DNA from: Planctomycetota bacterium
GTDB taxonomy: Bacteria; Planctomycetota; Brocadiia; Brocadiales; Brocadiaceae
DNA length: 64,000 nucleotides
Assembly (NCBI GenBank): GCA_016873165.1
Contig: VGXV01000019.1
Coordinates: 1-64,000 of the forward strand
Direction of reading: 5' to 3'
How positions within the stretch are numbered: position 1 is the first letter of the stretch; every line of letters begins with the position of its first letter. The notes under the pieces were generated by a model. It made no database searches. It was given only the letters and a program-made list of their open reading frames with translations, and had not been told where the DNA came from. Shown here in pieces: positions 28,301 to 34,220 of this stretch. The position numbers and the translations under genes are program-made.

Positions 28301-28577
28301 ACGTCGATGCGGCTGAATTGCCATACGTAAGCGAAGCGATTGTAGTGGGATTTGTTATTGCAGGCTGGTTGGTAATAGCGCCAGTGCCTATCTGCACTGC
28401 ATCGTCCGATCCGGGCGGAAGGTTAGGAGTGCCGCTAACGGTAGTCCAGTTTGACGCCGTTTCCCATGCGGAGCTTGTGGCGCCGGACCAGCGTACGGTT
28501 CCTGCCGCAAGCGCTTCTGTTCCCCATACAAGCAGGATTGTAAACAGAAACAACCTTAAGAATGTAAATTTTTTCAA
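16314..28577 (-). CDS. Giant exported repeat protein (4087 aa), putative surface adhesin or envelope protein
   Basis: Signal peptide about residues 1-24 (WGTEALA|AG). Residues about 25-2150 are low-complexity beta-strand repeats rich in Thr, Ser, Gly and Asn, built from units such as GNLTITAGTLNTS, SGNWTGSGTF and TFNHLTINKA, as in beta-helical surface proteins. A second WNGGYSTDWSDPLNWTGGVPG module opens near 2160, echoing the N-terminal WSGATSSAWETASNWTT. Then come an invasin-type Ig domain (about 2716-2806) and two near-identical repeats with QQPxxxTAG and SGLATFNDLSIDLAGSKNL (about 2806-3017). Five Big_5-like Ig repeats (SSTNPANGATGVATN..., about 3126-3646) and a Pro/Thr linker (about 3660-3730) follow. 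The C-terminal part ends in a Lys-rich Ig-like domain (about 3976-4087). No beta-barrel, LPXTG or PEP-CTERM anchor is visible. TTG start with AAAAAGGCC upstream. Adhesion or matrix role is inference. Long frames on the opposite strand are compositional shadows. Confidence 0.88.
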   Translation of the reverse strand: MKKFTFLRLFLFTILLVWGTEALAAGTVRWSGATSSAWETASNWTTVSGTPNLPPGSDDAVQIGTGAITNQPAITNPTTIASLTYGNSAASTLTINGNLTISGDITNTITTTARVHNINLASGVTLSCVNANLSPAVAAANMTITFNGGTFSCSGNFTAQPTAATTNITLTVGTGTFYVGGTTLQGAATTQQRNCDITVSTGTLTFSGDYTKNGAGSDLTSSGAATISFGGNITNTRGTSFNLSNSTTTLAATTTITPTTSMTFGSLVVGGATTVNSGTLTIGGTLSINGTGTLNLGGVTSAVTGATNITGTINITSTTGTKTFTGLVTIDTGGTWNNSANEAVTFQGGITHNGTTFSSGTGVCTFDTNSQAIDGTTTPITFTGTIAITGAITVTNKKTVTTTAAGGITGTVAGSTWLNDENSTLNVTGPVLATGTLNASASGNTVNYNGTVAQTIKAATYVTLKTNNTAGATLGGATTLTTLTIGDVTASSIFSDGGFVITLSGSSVLNLTSGTFTLGSATAGTTFPSFGTITIASGTTVNYASGVVQTVSATPSYQNLTISGAGTKTPGSSLTIAGNLTINATGGTFNLGTAFNHTVNGNVTLTAGTLNGGSSTLNLTGNWTGAGTFTANTGTVVFTGTSAQTIGSAATTFNHLTINKASNIATLGAATIVNGNLTITAGTLNTSTLALTANGTTDITGTLGITGGTGAKLFVGLVTINEGGTWNNSANFAVTFRGGITHNGTTFTAGTGVHTFDTNSQSIGGTTAISIPSITVTGVTLTNNTTLTVGTALSGTGGLTQSNGAILNIGGTSDITTLTATVNPNTVNYTSTTAGQTVKGTTYHHLAINKSGQTATLGAATIVNGNLTITAGTLNTGANTLTANGITSITGTLGITSTTGTKTFAGMVTINSGGVWNNSANEAVTFRGGITHNGSTFTAGTGAQTFDTNSQSIGGTTAISIPSMTVTGVTLTNNTTLTVGAALSGTGELAQGSNAVLNIGSTSGIATLTASASGNTVNYNGSSAQTIHAGTYVTLKVNNTAGGTLGGAVSLATLTIGDATANSIFSDGGFVITLSGSSALNLTSGTYKLGSAGVGTAFPSFTTLNIASGTTVEYASGTTQTVSATPGYQNLTISGAGTKTPDSSLTITGNLTVNASGGTFNLGTAFSHTVSGNVILTAGTLNGGSSALTLSGNWTGSGTFTASAGTIVFTGTSAQTIGNAATTFNHLTINKASNTASFGANATINGNLAITAGTLGIGAYTVTVAGSTNIDGTINITSATGTKTFGDIVINSGGVMSFTAAEAVTMNGNLQIDGTGSITGTQGTWTFQKPGGGGTLSGTASSKSLTAATFTTNYSVNSDFTIATVTVTGASITLTNNAALTVSTALSGTGILLQGSGSALNINGTSAITTLTATANPNTVNYTSTTASQTVKGTTYHHLTIDKSGQTATLGASTTVNGNLTVTAGTLNTSTLALTANGTTNITGTLGITGGTNAKIFVGMVTINAGGVWNNSANYAVTFRGGITHNGAAFTAGTGVQTFDTNSQSIGGTAAISIPSITVTGVALTNNTTLTVGTALSGTGILLQGNGSVLNINGTSAITTLTATANPNTVNYTSTTASQTVKGTIYHHLTIDKSGQTATLGDAVTVNGDLTITAGMLNTSGSNFSLTLNGSFMNSGTFTANGSNIIISGTSATPGIAGFSTTGNLSFTRTASTATIAGNITAASLTMNGSGGTLNLGIGLSHTINGNVTLTAGTLDANSSSLSLTGNWTGSATYTAGTGTVNFSGSGAQTITNTATTFNNLTKSGAGTGTLGAAAVVNGTLTISGGAFSTSTSNFDLTLNGSFVNSATFSANGSPITIGGTSSTPNIAGFSTTGGLSFVRTASTATLTGNVTAASLTMNGSGGTLNLGTSLSHTINGNVTLTAGTLDANSSALSLTGNWTNNSTFIAGTSTITFNGTSGQTISGTSITTFNDLTISNTSVTPSATTNLIVNSTLTLTGNLAMGSNTLTMGASATTAGTGDVAGIVKRTTINPNIAYSFGNQFTTITFTLAGTLPTEMSVKITIGSAPSWKTDAITRYYDIIQTGGSGSIATLKLHYRDSELNGNTEDNLSFWRYQASGSVVGEYGRSNYNATDNWIELSNVGIAVFDSGFGTFEWTISNRVTTSIVWNGGYSTDWSDPLNWTGGVPGAADNVIIPSPPSGNYSPALPSGVTINSMTIQSGGILNGSAGAQLTIAGGTGCWVNNGTFNPDTSTVIFTNASASMAGETNFYNITIDTGAELTMSTNNIARIAGAVSNNGLWRARSLVNTVEYNGGNQTVLNPNGGSGGYQHLILSGTGTKTMPASALTIAGNFSMSGTASATAGSALTVNGNFAIGSGATFDASSFSHSIGGDFANNGAFTSSTSTITLNGTAAQTIDGTTASAFNNLTISNASAAISANVNFTVGGTLNVDLNAVLCPNAPVVLGGSGSLTGNGTVQVTRTAVTADFSSQYTISNKTLTDLTVEYKGTATQGISALTYGNLKVNNANGTTLGGAANVNGTLTVSSGILTTESSAALTLGSSGTLSELNDADGNTTNDTIVVGNIQTTRTLTAGVNETFGGLGVQINAAGSAPGSTVVLRRTGTGTAQTIDGVAGIKRTFDITPTTNAGLNATLVLKYADSELNGANETNTICARSTDGGTTWPSRHIPARDTGANTLTLTGINELSKWTAGPFAIRYIVSSSDSSPAAGSNVTITAQLADAGNNAIGMAGKVVTWSSSNGGSFASPTSITDAGGIATVVFTTSATAGTVHTATATDADNITGTSSSFTTMAGTATKVVFAQQPTNATAGAAINPSVTVQLQDAYGNNVSSSGVSIAMSLSSGTGTLSGTTLQTTNSGGLATFNDLSIDLAGSKNLTASGDGLSSAVSNTFTISAGSAVKIVFIQQPSDTTAGNAILPTITVRLQDAYGNNVSSSGVSIAMSLSSGTGILSGTTLKTTSASGLATFNDLSIDLAGSKNLTASSAGLASAVSNSFDITAGTAAKVRVETVADGSGNVVSSQSIAAGSLIAVYAITRDALDNFVANVAADAWSLESATNGVVSGDLVPGGDNKSAVFTGHFGGTAEIKATSGSLAATNSGTLTVTAGVSVTSPANNETGVEINRSIVATFTEAMDASTITTATFTVSDGSENIVGVVSYAGTTATFIPSGNLSPSATYTATITTGAKDLVGNSMAAAYTWNFATGTATDTTLPAVSSTNPANGATGMATNTAITATFSETMNASAITTATFTVSDGSGNVSGAVSSGGATATFTPSSNLSYSTTYTATIATGAKDLAGNTMASNYTWSFTTGTAADATLPAVSSTNPANGTTGVATNTAITATFSEAMGISTISTATFTMSDSSGSINGAVSYSGTTAIFAPLSNLSPSATYTATITTGARDLAGNAMTSNYTWSFTTGTATDATLPAVSSTNPANGATGVAINTAITATFSETMNASTITIATFTVSDGSGNISGAVSSGGETAAFTPLSNLSYSTTYTATITTGAKDLAGNAMASTFAWSFTTVSAPEPPLPPPGVTLTINSTKPINGSVSVAIDTTVSATFSMNMNGSTLTTDTFKLSAGGDAVAGSVTTNGAVATFTPLTNLNYNTIYTAGITTGAQAANYAGTTLDKDYTWSFTTEPAPITTTPMLTSIPTQTLLPTPEPTPTLTPALIPTPTITPTPAPTPIPMPTLAPTPTILPTAAPSPMPSLIPTPVSRLNLSKEVAYLSGDTIVTTVVDADRNTSIISADILNTALKATGYNYFIAPYLLLDLNEEGINSGTFLATIKTGTATAGSASLNVRSNIGTIKTVQGGIATVTYTDTIPYASSLSKTITFSSFDAALSFDADDYFVGSYAKIILADAEQNRIHTDVESLLNDVYIETSSLNSTKVRMIESGADAGTFMGSIQIVASGGTLEFEHIQAYAGETLTITYNDEINTTGFPRTVTDTARVAEEIATPAPSPTPSAVSTPGVCSAGQIAVSQKKLTIKKKEDDRVTVTLTGEEDCPVEGETVKAKVVEGEKYVSVSPASAITDDNGQTVFDITAKKKTGEAKVKFKSGDLKVTVKIKVVK
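17640..19200 (-). repeat. Tandem 321-bp repeats encoding Big_5-like Ig domains
   Basis: Five consecutive copies of an Ig-like unit lie within the giant gene. The middle copies recur every 321 bp (107 codons), as judged from GCAGTAATAGCAGTATTT at about 18828, 18507 and 18186, with long stretches identical at DNA level. That implies recent duplication or gene conversion. The outer copies have diverged. Confidence 0.8.
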
Positions 28578-29263
28578 AAAAAAGGCCTTTTTATAGTATT
28601 CTGCAAACTGTTGTGCTGCGCCATATTACAAGTGTTTATGATATATTATCACAACAGAAAAAATAAGGTTGTTTTGTGCTAACTCTATATTGCTTAAATG
28701 GTTATCCGCTATTTTGCGATAAATCACCAGAGCCATATATCGATAAGTATAAGGTGTCATAGTAGTGTTGGCGTTGTTTTCCTTATTTTTTCCCTACAAT
28801 GTCATTTACTATCTTTATTAATTGAGTGGTTGGAAATGGTTAGAGATTGATTTAATCTTTTCGTAACTATTCAGCGAAAATATTTACAATATGTTGTTTA
28901 AAAACGGAGCTAATATTGTACCAAGCTAATCGGTGGCAGAAATATTTATCTTCTATATATCAATAAACAGGACACTTAAGATGTTTAATATTTAAATAGA
29001 CATTTTCTGTTAATAAAGAAGATATATTAAAAAAGGCAAAATATGGCAAGAACACCATAATCTTTGAAATATTTTTATGGCAGTAAAACCTAAAATGAGT
29101 AAAGAGAGGAATTAAGATAGTTGGAATATTTTATGAGATTGCCGCAGGTGAAGTGTTTGACAATTTGGTTATGGATAATTTGTTCGGCATAAAATTGTCC
29201 AACTATAGGGCTTTCACGGGAGCAAACCCCAGCAGGAAGCCATTTCATGTTATTGGAAACCGG

Positions 29264-29283
29264 ATTCCCGTTTACACGGGAAT
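29264..29283. repeat. Short palindrome ATTCCCGT-TTAC-ACGGGAAT
   Basis: Perfect 8-bp arms with a 4-bp loop, preceded by CCGG and followed by GATAG. It matches the general form of interspersed repeats with CGGATTCCCG...CGGGAATGA. Non-coding. Confidence 0.55.
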
Positions 29284-29360
29284 GATAGAGAAAATAGAGT
29301 TGCCGAAGGCATAATTAAATGTATAGGGATTTCAATATTTTTAGTTAAGCAATGAACAAA

Positions 29361-29426
29361 CCCACCCCTAACCCCTCCCAAGAGGGGAATTTGATATGTC
29401 CCCTCTTGGGAGGGGTTAGGGGTGGG
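29361..29426. repeat. Perfect 28-bp-arm inverted repeat (CCCACCCCTAACCCCTCC family)
   Basis: Arms at 29361-29388 and 29399-29426 are fully complementary around a 10-bp loop. The inner part matches the inverted repeat at 4064-4107 (CCCCTC...AAGAGGGGA core and GGGGTGGGTAAA exit), so both belong to one interspersed family. Arms this long and free of mismatches suggest recent mobility or selection for the hairpin. Confidence 0.8.
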
Positions 29427-29464
29427 TAAAAATGAATGACGTTGGGGAAAACCCAACTTAATTT

Positions 29465-29493
29465 AAGCCACAGTGTTTGTCTTGTGGCTTTTT
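29465..29493 (+). terminator. Hairpin with T-tail resembling a rho-independent terminator
   Basis: AAGCCACA (29465-29472) pairs with TGTGGCTT (29483-29490) around a 10-nt loop and is followed by TTTTT. It would terminate plus-strand transcription, yet no plus-strand gene precedes it for more than 13 kb. It could end an unannotated small RNA from the 28.6-29.4 kb gap, or be incidental. Confidence 0.45.
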
Positions 29494-29647
29494 AATTTTA
29501 TGGTCAGGAGAGATATTTGCCATACTTCTGTTTGCTACGCAAAATCAATGCATACTTTTTGTTGAAATACAATAGTATGTGCCTTATAATCAACATCTAT
29601 TGTAATTTTTTTACGGATATTTTCAGCCAGAAGCAGGGATTTATAAG

Positions 29648-30424
29648 TTGCCAGGACGTAATAACAGGGACACAATAATAAATTTAGCAATAAAGGATTT
29701 GGGGTTAAGCGCGCTATTTACCTTCATTGGCGTCAATCTCCGTTTTTTTACGGAAAATACCTTAACAGCCCTGGTTTTCTTTAATGTAATCCAGACAGAT
29801 GATCCCGCAAGCAGGTTTGACATTCATTCTCCAAGTCCCCCTGATATGACCGGAGATGTGGTTACAACAATCACTTTTACTATCGCGTATCTTTTTTTTA
29901 CAACCTTTAACGTCAGAACTGCGCTTACCTACACAATTGGCGATAAAGATACCATGAATAATCAATACACACATGCAATCAAACATTTAAAAAATTGTCA
30001 TACATGGGTAAAAAACTTTATTATTGTGGTTTTGACAGGGTATGGGATTAATTTTTTCTCAAAATACATTCTTTCGATGGGGTTGGAAGCGGCCTATATT
30101 GAAAACAATGCTCTTTCAAATATGATGGGAATAATAAGCAATGGCATTCAAATTTGTTACCCTTTTATTTTTGTTTACGCGTACTGTAAATATGTATATC
30201 CAAATGCTGTGATAGCCTTGTTGCTCTACATCTTTTTTCTGGTGAGAAATCTTTTTGCAACGGGTGTCGTGGGATTTGTCGGCGTTTATGATCTGCATGT
30301 GACAGCCCCATTTTTAGACTGGCTAACGTTTCTTATATTCTTTTACTCCATAGGATGTATAAGTATGCATCATAGCGCTTTAAAATTATTCAGAAAAGTT
30401 GATTTTAATAAAAATAACCAATGA
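29648..30424 (+). CDS. Unrecognised integral membrane protein, coupled to the MscS-type gene
   Basis: Protein of 258 residues with about six hydrophobic segments (for example LALSALFTFIGVNL-like residues 15-30, TITFTIAYLFFTTF near 75, FIIVVLTGYGINFF near 120, ICYPFIFVYAYCKYVY near 170, ALLLYIFFLVRNLF near 190, LTFLIFFYSIGC near 230). It matches no family I can name. The start is TTG with AGCAGGG upstream. Its stop overlaps the start of the large mechanosensitive channel gene as ATGA, so the two are translationally coupled. A partner or regulator of the channel is the natural guess, but nothing in the sequence proves it. Confidence 0.75.
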   Translation: MPGRNNRDTIINLAIKDLGLSALFTFIGVNLRFFTENTLTALVFFNVIQTDDPASRFDIHSPSPPDMTGDVVTTITFTIAYLFFTTFNVRTALTYTIGDKDTMNNQYTHAIKHLKNCHTWVKNFIIVVLTGYGINFFSKYILSMGLEAAYIENNALSNMMGIISNGIQICYPFIFVYAYCKYVYPNAVIALLLYIFFLVRNLFATGVVGFVGVYDLHVTAPFLDWLTFLIFFYSIGCISMHHSALKLFRKVDFNKNNQ

Positions 30425-33400
30425 AAACCTTTAAAAAAATTACCATTGCAACAACTGCGTGCCTTGCTGTTTGTTTCTTGTGGATGGTTGCGTATTCACA
30501 TGCACAGCCCCAGACTGTCACCGTAGAAAAAAAGGAGGAAGATGTAAAACTTACCGGACAGCGGACGGTAGTAAAAAGTGAAGACGTTGAAAACGCAAAG
30601 AAGAAACGCGACGAAATTAAGGCCAACGCGGAAAAAATTATTGCCGAGAAAGAAGCCTTGATAGTGAAATTTGAAAGCGACGTGAAATCAACGTCTGCCC
30701 ATCTCGGAAAATTATCGGAAGAAAAAGACACCTTTCCTGCGGAAGAACCATACGCAAAATATGTGGAATTATTAGATAAGGAAATAAGCGTCATAAAGGA
30801 AAAGATTGGCACAAGCAATGAACAGATAGAGGAGTGCAAAGATTATATTGCAGCCATTCAAAATCAGGCAAAGACATATAAAGACTACGCTTCGTTATTA
30901 TCTTCGGCATTAAAGATTAAAAAAACTATTGAGGCAACCCCTTCCGATCAGGCGCCACTTGTGAGGAAAGAAGCAGATATCGCAAAGGGATACATCAAAG
31001 CGGCGCATGCAGGTATGAAAGAAAAAGAGTCTTTAATCGCCATTGCTACGAAAGAATTGGAGGATTATAAGCTCAAAGAACCCGGCAAGAGAAGGCAGGA
31101 AATTGTTAAAACCCTGGAATTGCTAAAAACAGGCATCAAAGACCCCGCATTGGAGAATTTGGCGCAGGGAAAGGCAAATGGTATTTTATTCTGGCAAAAG
31201 GAGATAAGCGACCGGTGGATTTCCATTTATGAAACAAGGCTGGAAACAGCAAAAATTCAATATGATGATGCAGTTCTGGTGGCAAAGCATGCCGAACTCA
31301 ATGCGGAGGTCTTGGCCGAAAAAGCAAACCTTCTTGAGGAAAAACAAAAAGCCGAAGAATTAAGAAAGAAGCAGGAAGAGCTGGAGGCTGCCAAAAAAAT
31401 TGAAGAAGTGACGAAAAAAGCCGCGGAAGCTACCAGAGCCGAGGCGGAAAAGACCATTCAGGAGGCAGCGAAAAAAAGCGAAGAAATTGTTCAGCAGCAA
31501 ATGATAACCACCTCTCCGGAAAAAAAGAGGGTGCTGGAATTAGAGGCAGAAGTCCACAAACAGGTAGGTTCGGTGGCAAAGAAGAAAGACGATCTTATTA
31601 CGGAAGGCACACAACGGTCTAAAGGACGCACCGAACTTAAAAAATTGCAGACAGAAATCAGCGCTTTTCTGAGCAAAGGCGGCACTGCAAAAGATATTGA
31701 AGAAATGGATAAAAAAGTTGCCGTGGAGGAAAAACGATACTCAGAGGCGATCAATTCCATAAAAAGCCTTATTGCCTCCCTCGAACAGGAGAAAAAACTC
31801 CTTTCAGACAAACTGGCCCTTTCCGGCGAAGATGCATCAAATATCAAACAGGAAGTTTCCTCTTTTGCCGATAAGGAACTGGCACAACAGGCCATTCAGC
31901 ACGTATCACAAAGAATCAAGGCGCAGGAAGAACAACTTTCTTACGTTATGGAAAGATTAAATACTTTGCAGGAACGGCTGGAAATACGAGAAGTCGGCAT
32001 AAAGGCACTTGCAACTATTAAAGAAACGCTTATTAACATGAAGGCGGAAAACGTCTGGAAGAGGGTCAGGGTGCTGATAACCACCCAAACGTTCAAATCA
32101 ATATACGTTGATATTCTTAGCATCCCTTCTTATGTACGCCATCTTCTTGAAATAGCCAGAAGCCATATAAAAAGTGCGACAGCATATGTTGTTTACGGGA
32201 AATATACGTTTCTCTTCTGGTTGCGATGTTTCGGGCTGGCATTACTCCTTGCCGTATTTTATTTTTCCAACAGATATATCCATCGTTGGTGCGCAAAAAT
32301 ACTGCATCGTATGCTTGAATCGATAACCTTTACGTATTTTAATTCACGCCTGCTTCCCAGCTTGCTGGTAGTGCTCAAAAACAGTATTACCTCATTATGG
32401 ATTGCCGTTCTTTGCATATTAATACGCGCTATTTTCCCCATCAAAATACCTTCGGTAACATCAGCAATGTATATACTATTATATATTGCTTTATATAAAG
32501 TGCTGAAGAGGTTTCTCGTTGAATCTTTCGGACCGGAAAAGGGTCACAAAAAACTTGTAGTCTCGCTTGCCTATATATCGCCGAAACATATCTACAAGTC
32601 ATTAAACACTATTTTATCGTTTTCCCTCATCTCTTTGTCGGTAATTACGGCGCTTACCGTCTTTCAATACAAGAGAGATGCCATCGATTTGCTCTGGTTT
32701 ATTTATCGGATAGGAATGTTGCTGCTGCTTTTATGGCTTGCAACGCAAAGATCCCTGTTTTTCAAGTTGTTGCCGGGAACGGGCAGCCAGTTGGGAAGAC
32801 TTATCCGGCGCATTATCGGCGTCATTTATCCGGTGTTTGTGGTATTTGTTGTCTCGCTCTTCGCAATACGAAGCTTAGGGTATCCCATGCTGACGTATGT
32901 ATTGCTGAAAACATGCATAAAAAGTTTTATTGTCGCTTTTATTGCCTTATGGATATTGAGAATAGTGCATTCCAGAATAAATAGCATAAGAGCAAAACTT
33001 TTTGATGCGCAAAAAATAGCGAAAGATACGCCCGAAGAAAAAAGATTTCAATCTCTTTCGGCGTTCTATCATGTCTCAGCAAATTATATTACCGCAATTA
33101 TCGGCGTAATAATCATTGCCCGCATATGGACCGGAACCTTTCGCGATGCGGTCGGTTCTCCGGCAGCCCCTTATCTTGTTCAAAAGATATTTTCGCAAAT
33201 CGGCATGGTTTTCAAAGCCATTGGCAACGGTTTGATGTATCGTTTTACCTTTCAGGAAGGACGCTATACAACGCCGTTAAAAATTATCATTGCAATAATG
33301 GTATTGATCGCATTTTTCTTCCTGGCGCGTTATGTGAAAAAACTGCTGGAAGATAAGGTGTTTTCCTCGATGGGAATAGAACGCGGGCTAAAACACACAT

Positions 33401-34131
33401 TTTCCAACCTTACCAGATATTGTATCATCAGCATTGCCGTGCTCATAGGATTCAATCTTGCGGGAATCCCTTTGCGCAGCCTCGCCTTCTTTGCGGGCGC
33501 ATTCGGTATCGGTATCGGGTTTGGCATGCAGAATATTATCAGTAATTTTGTCAGCGGCATCATACTTTTGTTTGAACGGCCAATGCGTGTGGGCGATATA
33601 ATAACCCTTGACGACGGAACATTAGGCACTATTGACAAAATCAGCACCCGAACCACTACAATACTTACTCCTGACAATATCAATTTAATCATACCCAATT
33701 CAAAGTTTGTCGAAGGAAAAGTGACAAACTGGTCTTTGCCTGACGCTGTAATGAGAGGCAGCATTCAGGTAGGGGTGGCATATGGCTCCGATGTAATTCT
33801 TGTAAAAAAATGTCTGTTGGAAGTCGCAGCGCAGAATCCTGAGGTAAGAAAATCCCCGGAACCGTATGTCCGGTTTGATGATTTCGGCGACAGTGCGCTT
33901 ATCTTCAAGTTATTCTACTGGGCGGATGATCCGGGAAAACGGTGGTCGGCTATGAGCGAAATGCGTTTTGCCATCGATGCAATATTCCGCAAGAATAAAA
34001 TTGAAATTGCTTTCCCGCAAAGGGATATTCATATCCGCTCCTATGTGCCTTTTCCCGGAAATATCGTGCAACAAAATAATATACAGCCGGAAACGTCAGG
34101 AGCGCCGGATGGAAAACCCGATGCTTCGTAG
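30421..34131 (+). CDS. Large MscS-family mechanosensitive channel (MscK/MscM-like)
   Basis: A 1236-residue protein built like the long MscS relatives. Signal peptide at about 1-29 (ending YSHAQPQ), then a long charged coiled-coil exported region (about 35-560) very rich in Lys and Glu, including runs such as KAEELRKKQEELEAAKK. Several transmembrane helices follow (about 595-1015), then the MscS core: pore helix SLAFFAGAFGIGIGFGMQN (about 1027-1045) with its Gly/Ala packing pattern, and the beta domain with ERPMRVGDIITLDDGTLG and LIIPNSKFVEGKVTNWS. Such channels open on membrane tension under hypo-osmotic shock. It lacks any cytoplasmic nucleotide-binding domain. The preceding membrane protein gene overlaps its start codon. 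Confidence 0.93.
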   Translation: MKTFKKITIATTACLAVCFLWMVAYSHAQPQTVTVEKKEEDVKLTGQRTVVKSEDVENAKKKRDEIKANAEKIIAEKEALIVKFESDVKSTSAHLGKLSEEKDTFPAEEPYAKYVELLDKEISVIKEKIGTSNEQIEECKDYIAAIQNQAKTYKDYASLLSSALKIKKTIEATPSDQAPLVRKEADIAKGYIKAAHAGMKEKESLIAIATKELEDYKLKEPGKRRQEIVKTLELLKTGIKDPALENLAQGKANGILFWQKEISDRWISIYETRLETAKIQYDDAVLVAKHAELNAEVLAEKANLLEEKQKAEELRKKQEELEAAKKIEEVTKKAAEATRAEAEKTIQEAAKKSEEIVQQQMITTSPEKKRVLELEAEVHKQVGSVAKKKDDLITEGTQRSKGRTELKKLQTEISAFLSKGGTAKDIEEMDKKVAVEEKRYSEAINSIKSLIASLEQEKKLLSDKLALSGEDASNIKQEVSSFADKELAQQAIQHVSQRIKAQEEQLSYVMERLNTLQERLEIREVGIKALATIKETLINMKAENVWKRVRVLITTQTFKSIYVDILSIPSYVRHLLEIARSHIKSATAYVVYGKYTFLFWLRCFGLALLLAVFYFSNRYIHRWCAKILHRMLESITFTYFNSRLLPSLLVVLKNSITSLWIAVLCILIRAIFPIKIPSVTSAMYILLYIALYKVLKRFLVESFGPEKGHKKLVVSLAYISPKHIYKSLNTILSFSLISLSVITALTVFQYKRDAIDLLWFIYRIGMLLLLLWLATQRSLFFKLLPGTGSQLGRLIRRIIGVIYPVFVVFVVSLFAIRSLGYPMLTYVLLKTCIKSFIVAFIALWILRIVHSRINSIRAKLFDAQKIAKDTPEEKRFQSLSAFYHVSANYITAIIGVIIIARIWTGTFRDAVGSPAAPYLVQKIFSQIGMVFKAIGNGLMYRFTFQEGRYTTPLKIIIAIMVLIAFFFLARYVKKLLEDKVFSSMGIERGLKHTFSNLTRYCIISIAVLIGFNLAGIPLRSLAFFAGAFGIGIGFGMQNIISNFVSGIILLFERPMRVGDIITLDDGTLGTIDKISTRTTTILTPDNINLIIPNSKFVEGKVTNWSLPDAVMRGSIQVGVAYGSDVILVKKCLLEVAAQNPEVRKSPEPYVRFDDFGDSALIFKLFYWADDPGKRWSAMSEMRFAIDAIFRKNKIEIAFPQRDIHIRSYVPFPGNIVQQNNIQPETSGAPDGKPDAS

Positions 34132-34220
34132 TTTCAAATATCCCGGGAAAATGGGTTTCATATTTTGCCCGCGATCTGATTTTGAATAATCCTGGCATGG
34201 AACCATTCTTCTTTTACATT

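Larger units (their letters stand above)
28578..29647. other. 1070-bp intergenic region upstream of the giant gene
   Basis: No supported gene. The first 200 bp are AT-rich and should hold the promoter of the minus-strand giant gene. The right half carries three palindromic features (29264-29283, 29361-29426, 29465-29493). ATGGCAAGAACACCATAA at about 29043 looks like the first codons of a RAYT-type transposase (MARTP) followed at once by a stop, but nothing after it supports that. Confidence 0.5.

Noticed and set aside
17245-28596. Many long plus-strand reading frames opposite the giant gene (up to about 300 codons)
   Set aside because: They mirror the Thr/Ser/Gly/Ala-rich repeats of the giant gene; the products are Val/Pro/Ala-rich with no domain, signal or ribosome binding site. 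They are compositional shadows.
29043-29060. MARTP start codons suggesting a third RAYT remnant
   Set aside because: A stop follows after five codons and the next sequence shows no RAYT motif in any frame; five residues are too few.
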